64,000 nucleotides of DNA, taken from positions 62,001-126,000 of the forward strand of contig NZ_JAHEVJ010000006.1 in NCBI RefSeq assembly GCF_018599245.1, given 5' to 3'. Source of the DNA: Aliiroseovarius lamellibrachiae (GTDB lineage: Bacteria; Pseudomonadota; Alphaproteobacteria; Rhodobacterales; Rhodobacteraceae). Position numbers and translations under genes: made by a program. The notes beneath the pieces were generated by a model. The model was given only the letters and a program-made list of their open reading frames with translations. It ran no database searches and was not told where the DNA came from. Below are positions 8,134-16,973 of the stretch, in pieces. Position 1 is the stretch's first letter. The number at the start of each line of letters is the position of its first letter.

Positions 8134-10959
8134 ATGCGCCAAACGAACGAGACACAGATCGACACCTCGCCAGCCATTTCTGACGAGATCCGTAAAACCA
8201 CCTGTTATATGTGCGCGTGCCGATGCGGCATCAACGTGCATATGAAAGGTGGTGAAGTTGCCTATATCGAGGGCAATCGCGACCACCCCGTGAACAAGGG
8301 CGTGCTGTGCGGCAAAGGTTCCTCCGGTATTATGCAGCATTACGCGCCGTCGCGGTTGCGTGCGCCCTTAAAGCGGGTCGGTCCGCGCGGGTCGGGTGAA
8401 TTTGAAGAGATTTCGTGGGAAGAAGCGCTGGACACGGCCGCCGGTTGGCTTGGCCCCTTGCGCAAAGAAGACCCCTCAAAGCTCGCGTTTTTCACCGGTC
8501 GCGATCAGTCGCAAAGTTTCACGTCTTGGTTTGCGCAAGCTTACGGCACACCAAACTACGCGGCGCATGGTGGGTTTTGTTCCGTGAACATGGCCGCCGC
8601 TGGCATCTATACCATGGGCGGGGCGTTTTGGGAGTTTGGACAGCCCGATTGGGATCGCACCAAGCTGTTCATGCTGTTTGGGGTTGCTGAAGACCACGAC
8701 AGCAACCCGATCAAAATGGGTCTCGGCAAGTTGAAAGAGCGCGGCGCCAAGGTGATTGGCGTGAACCCGATCCGTTCTGGCTATAACGCCATCGCGGACG
8801 AATGGGTTGGCATCACGCCGGGCACCGACGGGCTGTTTATCATGGCGCTGATCCATGAGCTGATGCGCGCGGGCAAGGTCGATCTGTCCTATTTGGCACG
8901 CTACACCAACGCAGGATTTTTGGTCGATGACGACCCTAACTCGCCTGAAAAGGGCCTGTTTATCCGTGGTGAAAGCGGCAAACCTCAGGTCGTGTGCCGC
9001 GACAGCAAGGGGTTGGCGGATTACGACACCCCCGGTGTGATCCCGAACCTTGCGGCCCAAATGTTCGAAGGGGATGTGACCCACCGCACCGTGTTCCAAC
9101 TGATGGCTGAACGCTATTTGGGTGACGAATACGCGCCCGAAGCGGTGGCTGAACGCACCGGAATTGAAGCTGCCAAGATCAAATCCATCGCCGCCGAGCT
9201 GGCGCGTGTGGCGTTTGAAGAAGAGATTGTAATCGATCAGCCCTGGACCGATTGGAAGGGGCAAAAGCACGACAAGATGATTGGCCGCCCTGTGTCGTTC
9301 CACGCGATGCGCGGGATTTCGGCGCATTCCAACGGGTTTCAAACCTGCCGGGCGCTGCACATGCTGCAAATCCTTTTGGGATCGGTTGAGGTGCCAGGCG
9401 GGTTCCGGTTCAAACCACCTTACCCCAAACCACCAGAAGCCCACCCAAAGCCCCACGCAGGCGTGACCCCGGGCCAGCCGCTCGACGGCCCGCATTTGGG
9501 GTACCCGCTGGGGCCAGAGCATTTGCTCTTGGATGAGGACGGCAATGCCAAGCGCATCGACAAAGCGTTCACATGGGAAAATCCGCTCTCTGCCCACGGG
9601 TTGATGCATATGGTGATTTCAAACGCGCATGCGGGTGATCCCTATAAAATCGACACGCTGTTTATGTATATGGCGAATATGGCGTGGAACTCGTCGATGA
9701 ATTCCTCCGAGGTGATGCAGATGCTCACCGACAAAGACGACAGCGGTGAATATGTCATTCCGCACATTATTTATTCCGATGCCTATAGCTCGGAAATGGT
9801 GGCCTATGCGGATCTGATCCTGCCCGACACGACGTATCTTGAGCGTCACGATTGCATCTCGCTTTTGGATCGCCCGATTTGCGAGGCGGATGGTGCGGCG
9901 GATGCAATTCGTTGGCCTGTGGTGGAACCTGACCGTGATGTGCGCGGCTTTCAAACCGCGCTGATCCAACTGGGTGTGAAACTTGGCCTGCCGGGTTTTG
10001 TGACCGAAGACGGATCCGCAAAATTCGAAGACTACGCCGATTACATCGTGAACCACGAACGCCGTCCGGGCGTTGGCCCACTGGCCGGTTGGCGTGGCGA
10101 AGATGGTGAAGGCAAAGGGCGCGGTGCGCCAAACCCGAAACAGATCGACAAATACATTGAGAACGGCGGGTTTTGGGTCGATCACATCCCCACCGAGGCG
10201 AGCTTTTATAAACCGTGGAACAAAGCCTATCAGGAATGGGCCGTGAAGCGCGGGATCTTTGATGCCGAAGCACCCTATGTGTTTAACCTTTACGTCGAAC
10301 CCATGCGGAAATTCCAGCGCGCCGCCGAGGGGCACGGCGACATCCAACCGCCAGAGCATCTGCGCGAGCGTGTCCAGCAAACGATGGACCCGCTTCCGAT
10401 GTGGTACGAACCGTTTGAAGACAGCAATGTGGATGTGGAGGAATATCCCATTCATGCGCTCACCCAACGACCCATGCATATGTATCACTCTTGGGGGTCG
10501 CAAAACGCGTGGCTGCGTCAGATCACCGGCAAAAATTACCTTTATCTGCCAACCAAGATTTGGGAGGCCAACGGGTTTGAAGATGGCGATTACGCCGAGG
10601 TCAGTTCCGTGCATGGAACCATCACAGTGCCGGTCGCCCATCACGCAGCATTAAATGACAGCACGGTCTGGACATGGAACGCCATTGGCAAACGCAAGGG
10701 CGCATGGGCATTGGATGAAGACGCACCAGAGGCGACCGAAGGCTTCCTGCTCAATCACCTGATCCATGAACTTCAGCCCCCCAAAGGCGACGGTATGAGA
10801 TGGGCCAATTCAGACCCTATTACGGGCCAAGCCGCGTGGTTTGACCTTCGGGTGAAGCTGAAAAAAGCAGTGCCTAAACCAGCGGAAAGCCAACCGGTAC
10901 ATCCACCGATCAAATCCCCCGTGGGCAAAGGCCCCGCCAAAGTCGCGAGGAAGATCTGA
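8134..10959 (+). CDS. soeA: molybdopterin oxidoreductase, probable sulfite dehydrogenase SoeA
   Basis: Catalytic subunit (941 residues) of a DMSO-reductase-superfamily enzyme binding bis-MGD and one [4Fe-4S] cluster. The cluster motif is C24-x2-C27-x3-C31-x27-C59. No Tat signal precedes it, so the enzyme is cytoplasmic, which matches SoeABC (membrane-bound sulfite oxidation facing the cytoplasm) and argues against periplasmic DmsA or PsrA. The downstream FeS and membrane-anchor genes overlap in order A-B-C as in soeABC. The divergent cysG neighbour also points to sulfur metabolism. A formate dehydrogenase or polysulfide reductase label is possible by superfamily alone. The start is supported by AGGAC 5-10 bases upstream. 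Confidence 0.78.
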   Translation: MRQTNETQIDTSPAISDEIRKTTCYMCACRCGINVHMKGGEVAYIEGNRDHPVNKGVLCGKGSSGIMQHYAPSRLRAPLKRVGPRGSGEFEEISWEEALDTAAGWLGPLRKEDPSKLAFFTGRDQSQSFTSWFAQAYGTPNYAAHGGFCSVNMAAAGIYTMGGAFWEFGQPDWDRTKLFMLFGVAEDHDSNPIKMGLGKLKERGAKVIGVNPIRSGYNAIADEWVGITPGTDGLFIMALIHELMRAGKVDLSYLARYTNAGFLVDDDPNSPEKGLFIRGESGKPQVVCRDSKGLADYDTPGVIPNLAAQMFEGDVTHRTVFQLMAERYLGDEYAPEAVAERTGIEAAKIKSIAAELARVAFEEEIVIDQPWTDWKGQKHDKMIGRPVSFHAMRGISAHSNGFQTCRALHMLQILLGSVEVPGGFRFKPPYPKPPEAHPKPHAGVTPGQPLDGPHLGYPLGPEHLLLDEDGNAKRIDKAFTWENPLSAHGLMHMVISNAHAGDPYKIDTLFMYMANMAWNSSMNSSEVMQMLTDKDDSGEYVIPHIIYSDAYSSEMVAYADLILPDTTYLERHDCISLLDRPICEADGAADAIRWPVVEPDRDVRGFQTALIQLGVKLGLPGFVTEDGSAKFEDYADYIVNHERRPGVGPLAGWRGEDGEGKGRGAPNPKQIDKYIENGGFWVDHIPTEASFYKPWNKAYQEWAVKRGIFDAEAPYVFNLYVEPMRKFQRAAEGHGDIQPPEHLRERVQQTMDPLPMWYEPFEDSNVDVEEYPIHALTQRPMHMYHSWGSQNAWLRQITGKNYLYLPTKIWEANGFEDGDYAEVSSVHGTITVPVAHHAALNDSTVWTWNAIGKRKGAWALDEDAPEATEGFLLNHLIHELQPPKGDGMRWANSDPITGQAAWFDLRVKLKKAVPKPAESQPVHPPIKSPVGKGPAKVARKI

Positions 10960-11690
10960 TGACCTGTTTGCCCAGCACAACACAAAAGAAACTCGGTCTG
11001 GTGATCGACCTTGATACCTGTGTCGGTTGTCATGGTTGCGTGACCGCCTGCAAGGGGTGGAACACGCAAAACTATGGCGCACCGCTGTCGGATATGGACC
11101 CATATGGCGCCGACCCGTCAGGCACGTTTTTAAACCGTGTGTTCAGCTATGAGGTCACACCAGAAGACGGCGCGGCGCAAACCGTGCATTTTCCGAAATC
11201 CTGCCTGCACTGCGAAGACGCGCCGTGCGTAACCGTCTGCCCAACAGGGGCGAGTTACAAGCGCGAAGAAGATGGGATTGTCTTGGTGGACGAGGACAAA
11301 TGCATCGGCTGTGGCCTGTGTGCATGGTCCTGTGCCTACGGCGCGCGCGAATTGGATCAAGACGCGGGTGTGATGAAGAAATGCACGCTGTGTGTGGACC
11401 GGATTTACAACGAAAACCTGCCCGAAGAGGACCGCGTGCCTGCTTGCGTGCGCACCTGCCCGTCTGGCGCGCGGCATTTTGGTGATCTGGGTGATCCGAA
11501 CTCTGACGTGTCCAAGCTGGTTGAGGAACGCGGCGGGTTTGATCTGATGCCAGAGCAAGGCACCAAACCTGTGAACAAATACCTGCCACCGCGTCTGAAA
11601 GACCGGTTGGATACGGCCCCGATGATCCCTGTGGCTGAGGAGCCGAAAGGCTTTCTTGGTTGGCTCGATAAAGCGCTGGAGAAACTTTAA
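10959..11690 (+). CDS. soeB: four-cluster ferredoxin subunit, probable SoeB
   Basis: Electron-transfer subunit (243 residues) of the DmsB/NrfC type. Four Cys-rich motifs are visible: CVGCHGCVTAC (around 19-29), CLHCEDAPCVTVC, CIGCGLCAWSC, and a split CTLC...CVRTC, enough for four [4Fe-4S] clusters. It has no signal peptide, as expected for a cytoplasmic partner. Its ATG shares one base with the soeA stop, which implies translational coupling. It should pass electrons from SoeA to the membrane subunit and on to quinone. Confidence 0.85.
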   Translation: MTCLPSTTQKKLGLVIDLDTCVGCHGCVTACKGWNTQNYGAPLSDMDPYGADPSGTFLNRVFSYEVTPEDGAAQTVHFPKSCLHCEDAPCVTVCPTGASYKREEDGIVLVDEDKCIGCGLCAWSCAYGARELDQDAGVMKKCTLCVDRIYNENLPEEDRVPACVRTCPSGARHFGDLGDPNSDVSKLVEERGGFDLMPEQGTKPVNKYLPPRLKDRLDTAPMIPVAEEPKGFLGWLDKALEKL

Positions 11691-12562
11691 TGCATCCCGC
11701 ACCAAGTGTTATTATTTTCACCACGCTGTCTGGTCTTGGCTTCGGGCTTTTGGCCTTTTTGGGGCTGGATATCCCCCATGTTCGGGGCGGGTCGGCGTTT
11801 GCATTTTTTGTGATTGCTTATGGGCTGGCGGTTGGTGGGCTTTTGGCCTCGACCTTTCACCTCGGCAATAAAAAGAACGCGATTTATGCGTTTAGTCAGT
11901 GGCGCAGCAGCTGGTTGTCGCGCGAAGGCATCGCGGCGGTGTTTACGTTGTTGGTGTTTGCTCCGGTTGCACTGGGCAAAATCTTTCTGGGCGCGCAAAT
12001 GCCCGTGCTTGGGTTAATCGGCAGCCTGGGGGCCGTGGCCACGGTGTTCACCACCTCGATGATCTACGCACAAATGCGCACGATCCCCCGTTGGCGCCAA
12101 CCGATTGTGCCCGCGATGTTCCTGTTTCACATGCTGGCAGGCGGTGCGCTTTTGTCAGGCGAAAGTCGCTTGGCGGGTGTGCTGATTTTGGTGCTGACCG
12201 CGATCATGTTCTGGATGTGGCGCGACGGTGATGCGCGTGAGGCCGCAAGTGCCGACACAATGGAAAGCGCCACCGGGCTTGGGGCGATCGGCAAAGTCCG
12301 CATGTATGAAAGCGCGCACACCGCGCGTAATTATGTGATGGATGAGATGATCCACCGGGTTGGGCGAAAACACGCAGAGAAACTGCGCAAAATCACGCTT
12401 TTGCTGATCGGTGTTCTGCCTGCCGCGATCCTGCTGATCCTGCCACCCATGCATGTCACCGCGCTGATTGCGCTGGTGTTGCATCTGGTCGGGGCCGCGA
12501 TCGGACGTTGGTTGTTTTTCGCAGAAGCGCGCCATGTGGTCGGGCTTTACTACGGCAAGTGA
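11690..12562 (+). CDS. soeC: DmsC-type membrane anchor, probable SoeC
   Basis: Integral membrane quinone-interacting subunit (290 residues) with about eight hydrophobic helices and the DmsC-family layout. Its ATG overlaps the TAA of soeB (TAATG). It would anchor SoeAB to the cytoplasmic face and deliver electrons to the quinone pool. A long inverted repeat follows the stop. Confidence 0.82.
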   Translation: MHPAPSVIIFTTLSGLGFGLLAFLGLDIPHVRGGSAFAFFVIAYGLAVGGLLASTFHLGNKKNAIYAFSQWRSSWLSREGIAAVFTLLVFAPVALGKIFLGAQMPVLGLIGSLGAVATVFTTSMIYAQMRTIPRWRQPIVPAMFLFHMLAGGALLSGESRLAGVLILVLTAIMFWMWRDGDAREAASADTMESATGLGAIGKVRMYESAHTARNYVMDEMIHRVGRKHAEKLRKITLLLIGVLPAAILLILPPMHVTALIALVLHLVGAAIGRWLFFAEARHVVGLYYGK

Positions 12563-12582
12563 TCACCGAGCCAGGGGTATGA

Positions 12583-12614
12583 AACTGCGCGGCGGCCATC
12601 AGCTCCGCGCAGTT
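12583..12614. terminator. hairpin terminator between soeC and the RTX gene
   Basis: A perfect 10-base inverted repeat (12583-12592 with 12605-12614) with a 12-base loop lies between two convergent genes. The T-tract is poor, so it may also act as a Rho-independent end only weakly. Confidence 0.65.
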
Positions 12615-12624
12615 CTTATGGAAG

Positions 12625-13623
12625 TTATGAATAGCTAACGGAAACCCACTCGAAATCATCAATGGTAAGCTGGCCCGCAGCACCACGCACAATCGCCAAA
12701 GTGGTCCCATCAATTTTGATCAGCGCATCATCGCCGTCATATTCAACATTCGCCGTTAGAACCGGACCATCGGCGTCATATTCCAAGTCAATGTAGTCAT
12801 GTGCGGCTTCCCAGTCCTGTATCATCACAGGGTCGCCCAAATTACTCGCGTTGAGGACAAATGTATCTGATGAGGTATCGTTTTCGTCCAATGCGCCACC
12901 CCAACCGGTGTCCCCTTGGTTCAAAACCAGTACATCCCTGCCCTCACCACCGATCAATGTATCAGCACCATCGGAGCCGGCTGGTTTCTCCAACGCATCC
13001 AGATCAATGTCTGAGAAGAATTTGGACGTCTTGATCTCTTCACTGGTTCCGTTTTCAAATAAATCTGGATCCTCCGACTCGAGTTTACTCATGGCTTCTC
13101 TGACCGCAACATTGGGATCAAACCCTGATCCGTCAGCATGTTGGTAGTTATACCCGCCAACAAGAATGTCGTTACCTGCCCCGCCCTCTAATAGGTCTTC
13201 CCCCGCACCCCCGTATAGTGTGTCATGCCAATTCCCGCCGCCAAGCGTGTCATTGCCATCACCACCCAAAAGCGTGTCTTCGTCACGACCACCGCGCAGC
13301 AGGTCATCACCATCCTCACCCGCGATCAGATCTTGGCGAAGCCCACCTTCGATCTCATCATCACCGGCACCGCCAACCAAAGTGTCGCTGCCGCCACCGC
13401 CATCAATCGTTTCGCCCTCATCGCCCGCCTCATAGCGGTCAGCTGTATCGGTACCAAGATATTCCGTACCAGCATCGGGGGTAGGCTCAGGCTCAGGCTC
13501 AGGAACGATTTCTGGGTCGGACTCAGATGTCTCATCCGTGTCCAGATCATCATCAGCCCCATCAAACAGGCCGCTCAGTCCCCAACCAACAAACCCCAGC
13601 GACATTAGAACCGCAAACATCAT
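12625..13623 (-). CDS. RTX-type calcium-binding repeat protein
   Basis: Acidic protein of about 332 residues with an N-terminal hydrophobic segment (signal or anchor, residues 2-19), an acidic Pro/Glu linker, and a block of GGxGxD nonapeptides around residues 60-160 (such as GGAGDDEIEGG and GGDGNDTLGGG). A globular C-terminal part follows that includes another GGEGRDVLV copy. The ATG at 13623 is preferred over an upstream one because GAGGAC lies 7 bases before it. The repeats form Ca2+-dependent beta-rolls in secreted proteins; the function here is unknown. An N-terminal hydrophobic segment is unusual for type-I-secreted RTX proteins, which carry C-terminal signals. No type I secretion genes are nearby. 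Confidence 0.8.
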   Translation of the reverse strand: MMFAVLMSLGFVGWGLSGLFDGADDDLDTDETSESDPEIVPEPEPEPTPDAGTEYLGTDTADRYEAGDEGETIDGGGGSDTLVGGAGDDEIEGGLRQDLIAGEDGDDLLRGGRDEDTLLGGDGNDTLGGGNWHDTLYGGAGEDLLEGGAGNDILVGGYNYQHADGSGFDPNVAVREAMSKLESEDPDLFENGTSEEIKTSKFFSDIDLDALEKPAGSDGADTLIGGEGRDVLVLNQGDTGWGGALDENDTSSDTFVLNASNLGDPVMIQDWEAAHDYIDLEYDADGPVLTANVEYDGDDALIKIDGTTLAIVRGAAGQLTIDDFEWVSVSYS

Positions 13624-13850
13624 AATTTTTGTCCTCAAATTGGCGCATCGCACCGACTTTCAAAATTCAACTCGTGTTAACATCAATACCCGAATAAATT
13701 GAACCAAATTATGGGAAACTCTGTTTCCGGGTTTGAATGAATCACCACGTCAGCAAGAATTGCCGTGGTTTGAGCGGGCGAAAACAGCATTCCCCCTTTC
13801 GGCACAGGTCAAAAACCCGGTAAAGAGGGTGCAGAAATCGTGAGGGCATT

Positions 13851-14462
13851 ATGACCAATCATCTATACAAACGCGATCTGCCGGATGGGCTGGATCTGGG
13901 GCCTGTCGTGGCCATTGACTGTGAAACCATGGGCTTGAACCCGCACCGGGATCGTCTGTGTGTGGTGCAAATGTCCGGCGGTGACGGCAATGCGCATTTG
14001 GTTCAGGTTGAAAAGGGTCAAACCTCGGCCCCTAATCTGGAACGTATGTTGACCGACCCGAATGTGTTGAAGATCTTTCATTTTGGCCGCTTTGACATTG
14101 CCGCGATGCTGAACGCGTTTGGCGTGGTAACTGCACCGGTTTACTGCACCAAAATCGCCTCGAAACTGATCCGCACCTATACCGATCGGCATGGGTTGAA
14201 AAACCTGTTGGATCAGCTGTTGAAGGTTGATGTCTCCAAGCAACAACAGATGAGCGATTGGGGCGCGGAAGAATTGACCGATGCGCAGCTGGCGTATGCA
14301 GCGTCCGATGTCTTGTATCTGCACCGCTTGAAAGAGGAATTGGACGCGCGTTTGATCCGCGAAGGTCGCATGGAAATGGCGCAGGCCTGCTATGATTTCC
14401 TGCCCATGCGCGCGCAATTGGATCTGGCGGGATGGCCCGAACAGGATATTTTCTCGCACTGA
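13851..14462 (+). CDS. rnd: short RNase D-like 3'-5' exonuclease
   Basis: DEDDy exonuclease domain only (203 residues); the HRDC domains of full-length RNase D are absent, as is common in alphaproteobacteria, which usually also carry a full-length copy. The motifs are AIDCETMG (D23, E25), the HFGRFDIA stretch (second Asp) and YAASDVLYLHRL (Tyr and final Asp). It would trim RNA 3' ends. A hairpin with a T-run follows. Confidence 0.88.
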   Translation: MTNHLYKRDLPDGLDLGPVVAIDCETMGLNPHRDRLCVVQMSGGDGNAHLVQVEKGQTSAPNLERMLTDPNVLKIFHFGRFDIAAMLNAFGVVTAPVYCTKIASKLIRTYTDRHGLKNLLDQLLKVDVSKQQQMSDWGAEELTDAQLAYAASDVLYLHRLKEELDARLIREGRMEMAQACYDFLPMRAQLDLAGWPEQDIFSH

Positions 14463-14487
14463 CGGGTGCGTCTTTAAGCAACGGATC

Positions 14488-14512
14488 AGGCGTCCTTTTG
14501 GGGCGCCTTTTT
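14488..14512 (+). terminator. intrinsic terminator after rnd
   Basis: An 8-base stem with one G-T pair (14488-14495 with 14501-14508) and a TTTTG loop, followed by TTTTT. Confidence 0.8.
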
Positions 14513-14607
14513 GGTCGACGGGCGCCCTCCCCCAAATTGACGAGTTGTTAACGCTGCGCCGGTTAAGATTATATCAGGCAGTTAACTAAGAAAGTGGACC
14601 AGCAAAA

Positions 14608-14787
14608 ATGACCCACGCACCGTCAACAGATTTCGCACCTGCAACGCAAAAATACGCCGAACCCGGGGGGCGTGACGCCCGATTTCATCCCGGTTGGTGG
14701 ATCCTTCCCGGTGTGCTGTTGGTGATCCCATTTTGGGTTGCATTCTTTCGCGGTTTCTCTGCGTTGGTGTCGCCCTTTTTGCACTGA
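14608..14787 (+). CDS. small membrane protein of 59 residues
   Basis: Short ORF from ATG at 14608 to TGA at 14787. The N-terminal half is polar; residues 29-47 are strongly hydrophobic (ILPGVLLVIPFWVAFF), one predicted membrane helix, preceded by HPGWW. It sits between the rnd terminator and lptC, same strand, with a coding-like frame through the gap. I do not recognise a family. Its position at the head of the lptCAB block suggests, but does not prove, an envelope role. A purine-rich stretch about 15 bases upstream could serve as a weak ribosome site. Confidence 0.55.
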   Translation: MTHAPSTDFAPATQKYAEPGGRDARFHPGWWILPGVLLVIPFWVAFFRGFSALVSPFLH

Positions 14788-14871
14788 TCCAACAGCAAAG
14801 CCTCGCCGATCCTCCGCTATGTTCTTGGCAAGCCGCGCCAAGGTGCTAGATAGAGGGGGAAAGGACGGTTG

Positions 14872-15489
14872 ATGGCCAGCTATAACAATAGATATTCGCG
14901 CATGGTTGCGTGGCTGAAGGTTCTTCTGCCACTGATCGCGCTTGGCCTGTTGTCCACCATGTTCCTGATCTCGAAATCCATCGACCCGACCAAATCGCTG
15001 ACCTATGCACGGGTCAATTTGGACGAGGTGATGCGCGAGCAAAAAATCTCCGGGCCCAGCTTTTCATCGGTCACAAAAGATGGGGCAGCGATCACATTTT
15101 CCGCCGACAGCGCACGACCCGAAGAAGGCAAGAACCGTTATTCTGCCAAAGAAATGGTGGCGCGGATCGAGACACCAGATGGTGCAACCGTAGATATCAA
15201 CGCCAAGGATGCGATGATTGATGGGGGCACAAATAGAATTGATCTGGCGGGTGGCGTCACTTTGGTCACATCAACAGATTACACCATTAAAACCGAGGGA
15301 TTACAGGCCGCGATGGACGCCACAACGGTCACATCCAACGGCGCTGTGACCGCCACCGGCCCCTTGGGCGAGATCACCGCCGGCCATGCCAGCATCGCGG
15401 AGCAAGGTGACAAAGCAGGCACTTATCTTCTGGTGTTCAAAGATGGGGTAAAGCTGGTATACACTCCCTCAGGTATAGGAGGGGAATAG
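14872..15489 (+). CDS. lptC: LPS export protein LptC
   Basis: Bitopic inner-membrane component of the LPS transport bridge. The 205-residue protein has a single N-terminal helix (around 17-33, LLPLIALGLLSTMFLI) and a periplasmic beta-jellyroll region rich in Thr/Val strands. The ATG at 14872 follows GGGGAAAGGA; an in-frame TTG immediately before it is less likely. Its stop overlaps the GTG of lptA, and lptB follows, the standard lptC-lptA-lptB order. Confidence 0.9.
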   Translation: MASYNNRYSRMVAWLKVLLPLIALGLLSTMFLISKSIDPTKSLTYARVNLDEVMREQKISGPSFSSVTKDGAAITFSADSARPEEGKNRYSAKEMVARIETPDGATVDINAKDAMIDGGTNRIDLAGGVTLVTSTDYTIKTEGLQAAMDATTVTSNGAVTATGPLGEITAGHASIAEQGDKAGTYLLVFKDGVKLVYTPSGIGGE

Positions 15490-15986
15490 TGTTGAAATTA
15501 TTCAAACTGGCCGCTGTCATCGTGGCACTGGGGGTCCCATCTGGGGCGTTTGCCCAAGCGCAGGTGGCTTTTGGCGGTCTGAAACACGACAGCTCGCTCC
15601 CAATTGAAATCGCGGCGGACCAGTTGTCGGTTGATCAGGCGGATGGCTCTGCGGTCTTTAACGGCAACGTAAAGATCGGTCAGGGCGACATGCGGTTGTC
15701 GGCAGGCAAAGTGCGTGTGGAATACACCACGGGCGCAGGCACCACCGGCGAGATTTCCAAGCTCTTTGCCTCGGGCGGTGTGACGCTGGTCAATGGCGCA
15801 GAAGCGGCCGAAGCGCGCGACGCGACCTATACGATTTCCAGTGGGACGGTGGTGATGACCGGCAGCGTGATCCTGACCCAAGGCCAAAACGCCCTGTCAT
15901 CGGATAAATTGATCGTCAACCTGACCTCTGGCACCGGCACGATGGAAGGTCGCGTGAAGTCAATTATTCAGACCGGGGGCAACTGA
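15489..15986 (+). CDS. lptA: LPS transport periplasmic protein LptA
   Basis: OstA-like periplasmic protein (165 residues) that bridges LPS from LptC to the outer-membrane LptDE. It has a signal peptide (hydrophobic 8-18, cleavage likely after GAFA). The jellyroll stretch LPIEIAADQLSVDQADGSA is typical of the family. It begins with GTG overlapping the lptC TAG, and its TGA overlaps the lptB ATG, so all three are translationally coupled. Confidence 0.93.
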   Translation: MLKLFKLAAVIVALGVPSGAFAQAQVAFGGLKHDSSLPIEIAADQLSVDQADGSAVFNGNVKIGQGDMRLSAGKVRVEYTTGAGTTGEISKLFASGGVTLVNGAEAAEARDATYTISSGTVVMTGSVILTQGQNALSSDKLIVNLTSGTGTMEGRVKSIIQTGGN

Positions 15987-16738
15987 TGCCGGAACTTGCG
16001 GTGGAAAATGGCAGCGCGGGCCTGCATATCAAAGGCTTGCGCAAAAGCTATCGCAAGAAGACCGTGATCCGCGACGTCACACTTGATCTGAACCGCGGCG
16101 AAGTTGTTGCCCTTTTGGGGCCAAACGGCTGCGGCAAAACCACCACGTTTTACGCGATTGCCGGACTGGTCACACCCGAGGCAGGTCAGGTGCTGATTGA
16201 TGGCCGCGATGTAACCCTGCTGCCGATGTATCGCCGCGCCAAATATGGCATTGGTTATCTGCCACAGGAAATGTCGATCTTTCGTGGCATGAATGTCGAA
16301 GACAACATTATGTCGATCCTTGAAATTTCCACACCCGAACGCCACAAGCGCCGGGAAAGGCTGGAGGAATTGCTGAACGAGTTTTCGATCAGCCATCTGC
16401 GCCAAGCCCCCGCTTTGGCCCTGTCGGGCGGTGAACGTCGCCGGGTTGAGATCGCCAGATTGCTGGCCGCCGACCCCAAATATTTGCTTTTGGACGAACC
16501 GTTTGCAGGCGTTGATCCAATTGCCGTCGGGGAAATTCGGACCCTAGTTCATGACCTCAAAGATCGCGGCATAGGTGTTCTGATCACCGATCATAATGTG
16601 CGCGAAACGCTGGAGATTGTGGACCGCGCCTACATCCTTCACGATGGGCATGTTTTAATGAGCGGCACCACCGAAGAAGTGGTCCAAGACGAAAACGTGA
16701 AACGGGTCTATCTGGGTCAAAATTTCTCGATCAATTGA
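15986..16738 (+). CDS. lptB: LPS export ABC ATPase LptB
   Basis: ATPase (250 residues) energising LPS extraction by LptFG. The motifs are Walker A GPNGCGKTT (45-53), the Q-loop in YLPQE, signature LSGGERRR, Walker B YLLLDEPFAG, and the H-loop ITDHN. It is last of the lptCAB trio. In many alphaproteobacteria rpoN comes next before hpf; here a 235-base spacer leads straight to hpf. Confidence 0.96.
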   Translation: MPELAVENGSAGLHIKGLRKSYRKKTVIRDVTLDLNRGEVVALLGPNGCGKTTTFYAIAGLVTPEAGQVLIDGRDVTLLPMYRRAKYGIGYLPQEMSIFRGMNVEDNIMSILEISTPERHKRRERLEELLNEFSISHLRQAPALALSGGERRRVEIARLLAADPKYLLLDEPFAGVDPIAVGEIRTLVHDLKDRGIGVLITDHNVRETLEIVDRAYILHDGHVLMSGTTEEVVQDENVKRVYLGQNFSIN

Positions 16739-16973
16739 GCGGATTTCCCCAGAAATTCCCGGCGATCTGCTTGACTCCTTTCCAGATGTGTCGCCAAATG
16801 TAAGCAATGCACATACTCGCAAACCTTCGTTTGTGCCGCATCCAACCGGATGCATGCACCAAGGATGGCACCGACAAATCGGCGCCCAAATTCCTGCAAA
16901 ATAACAGTTTTTTCGCACTCGCCCCCGCCATGGGACGGGTGTTTTGTGACCTGCAAATACCATAGGAGGTAGG

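Noticed and set aside
8476-9609. 377-residue open frame on the minus strand
   Set aside because: Antisense to the conserved soeA coding region, with no domain signal.
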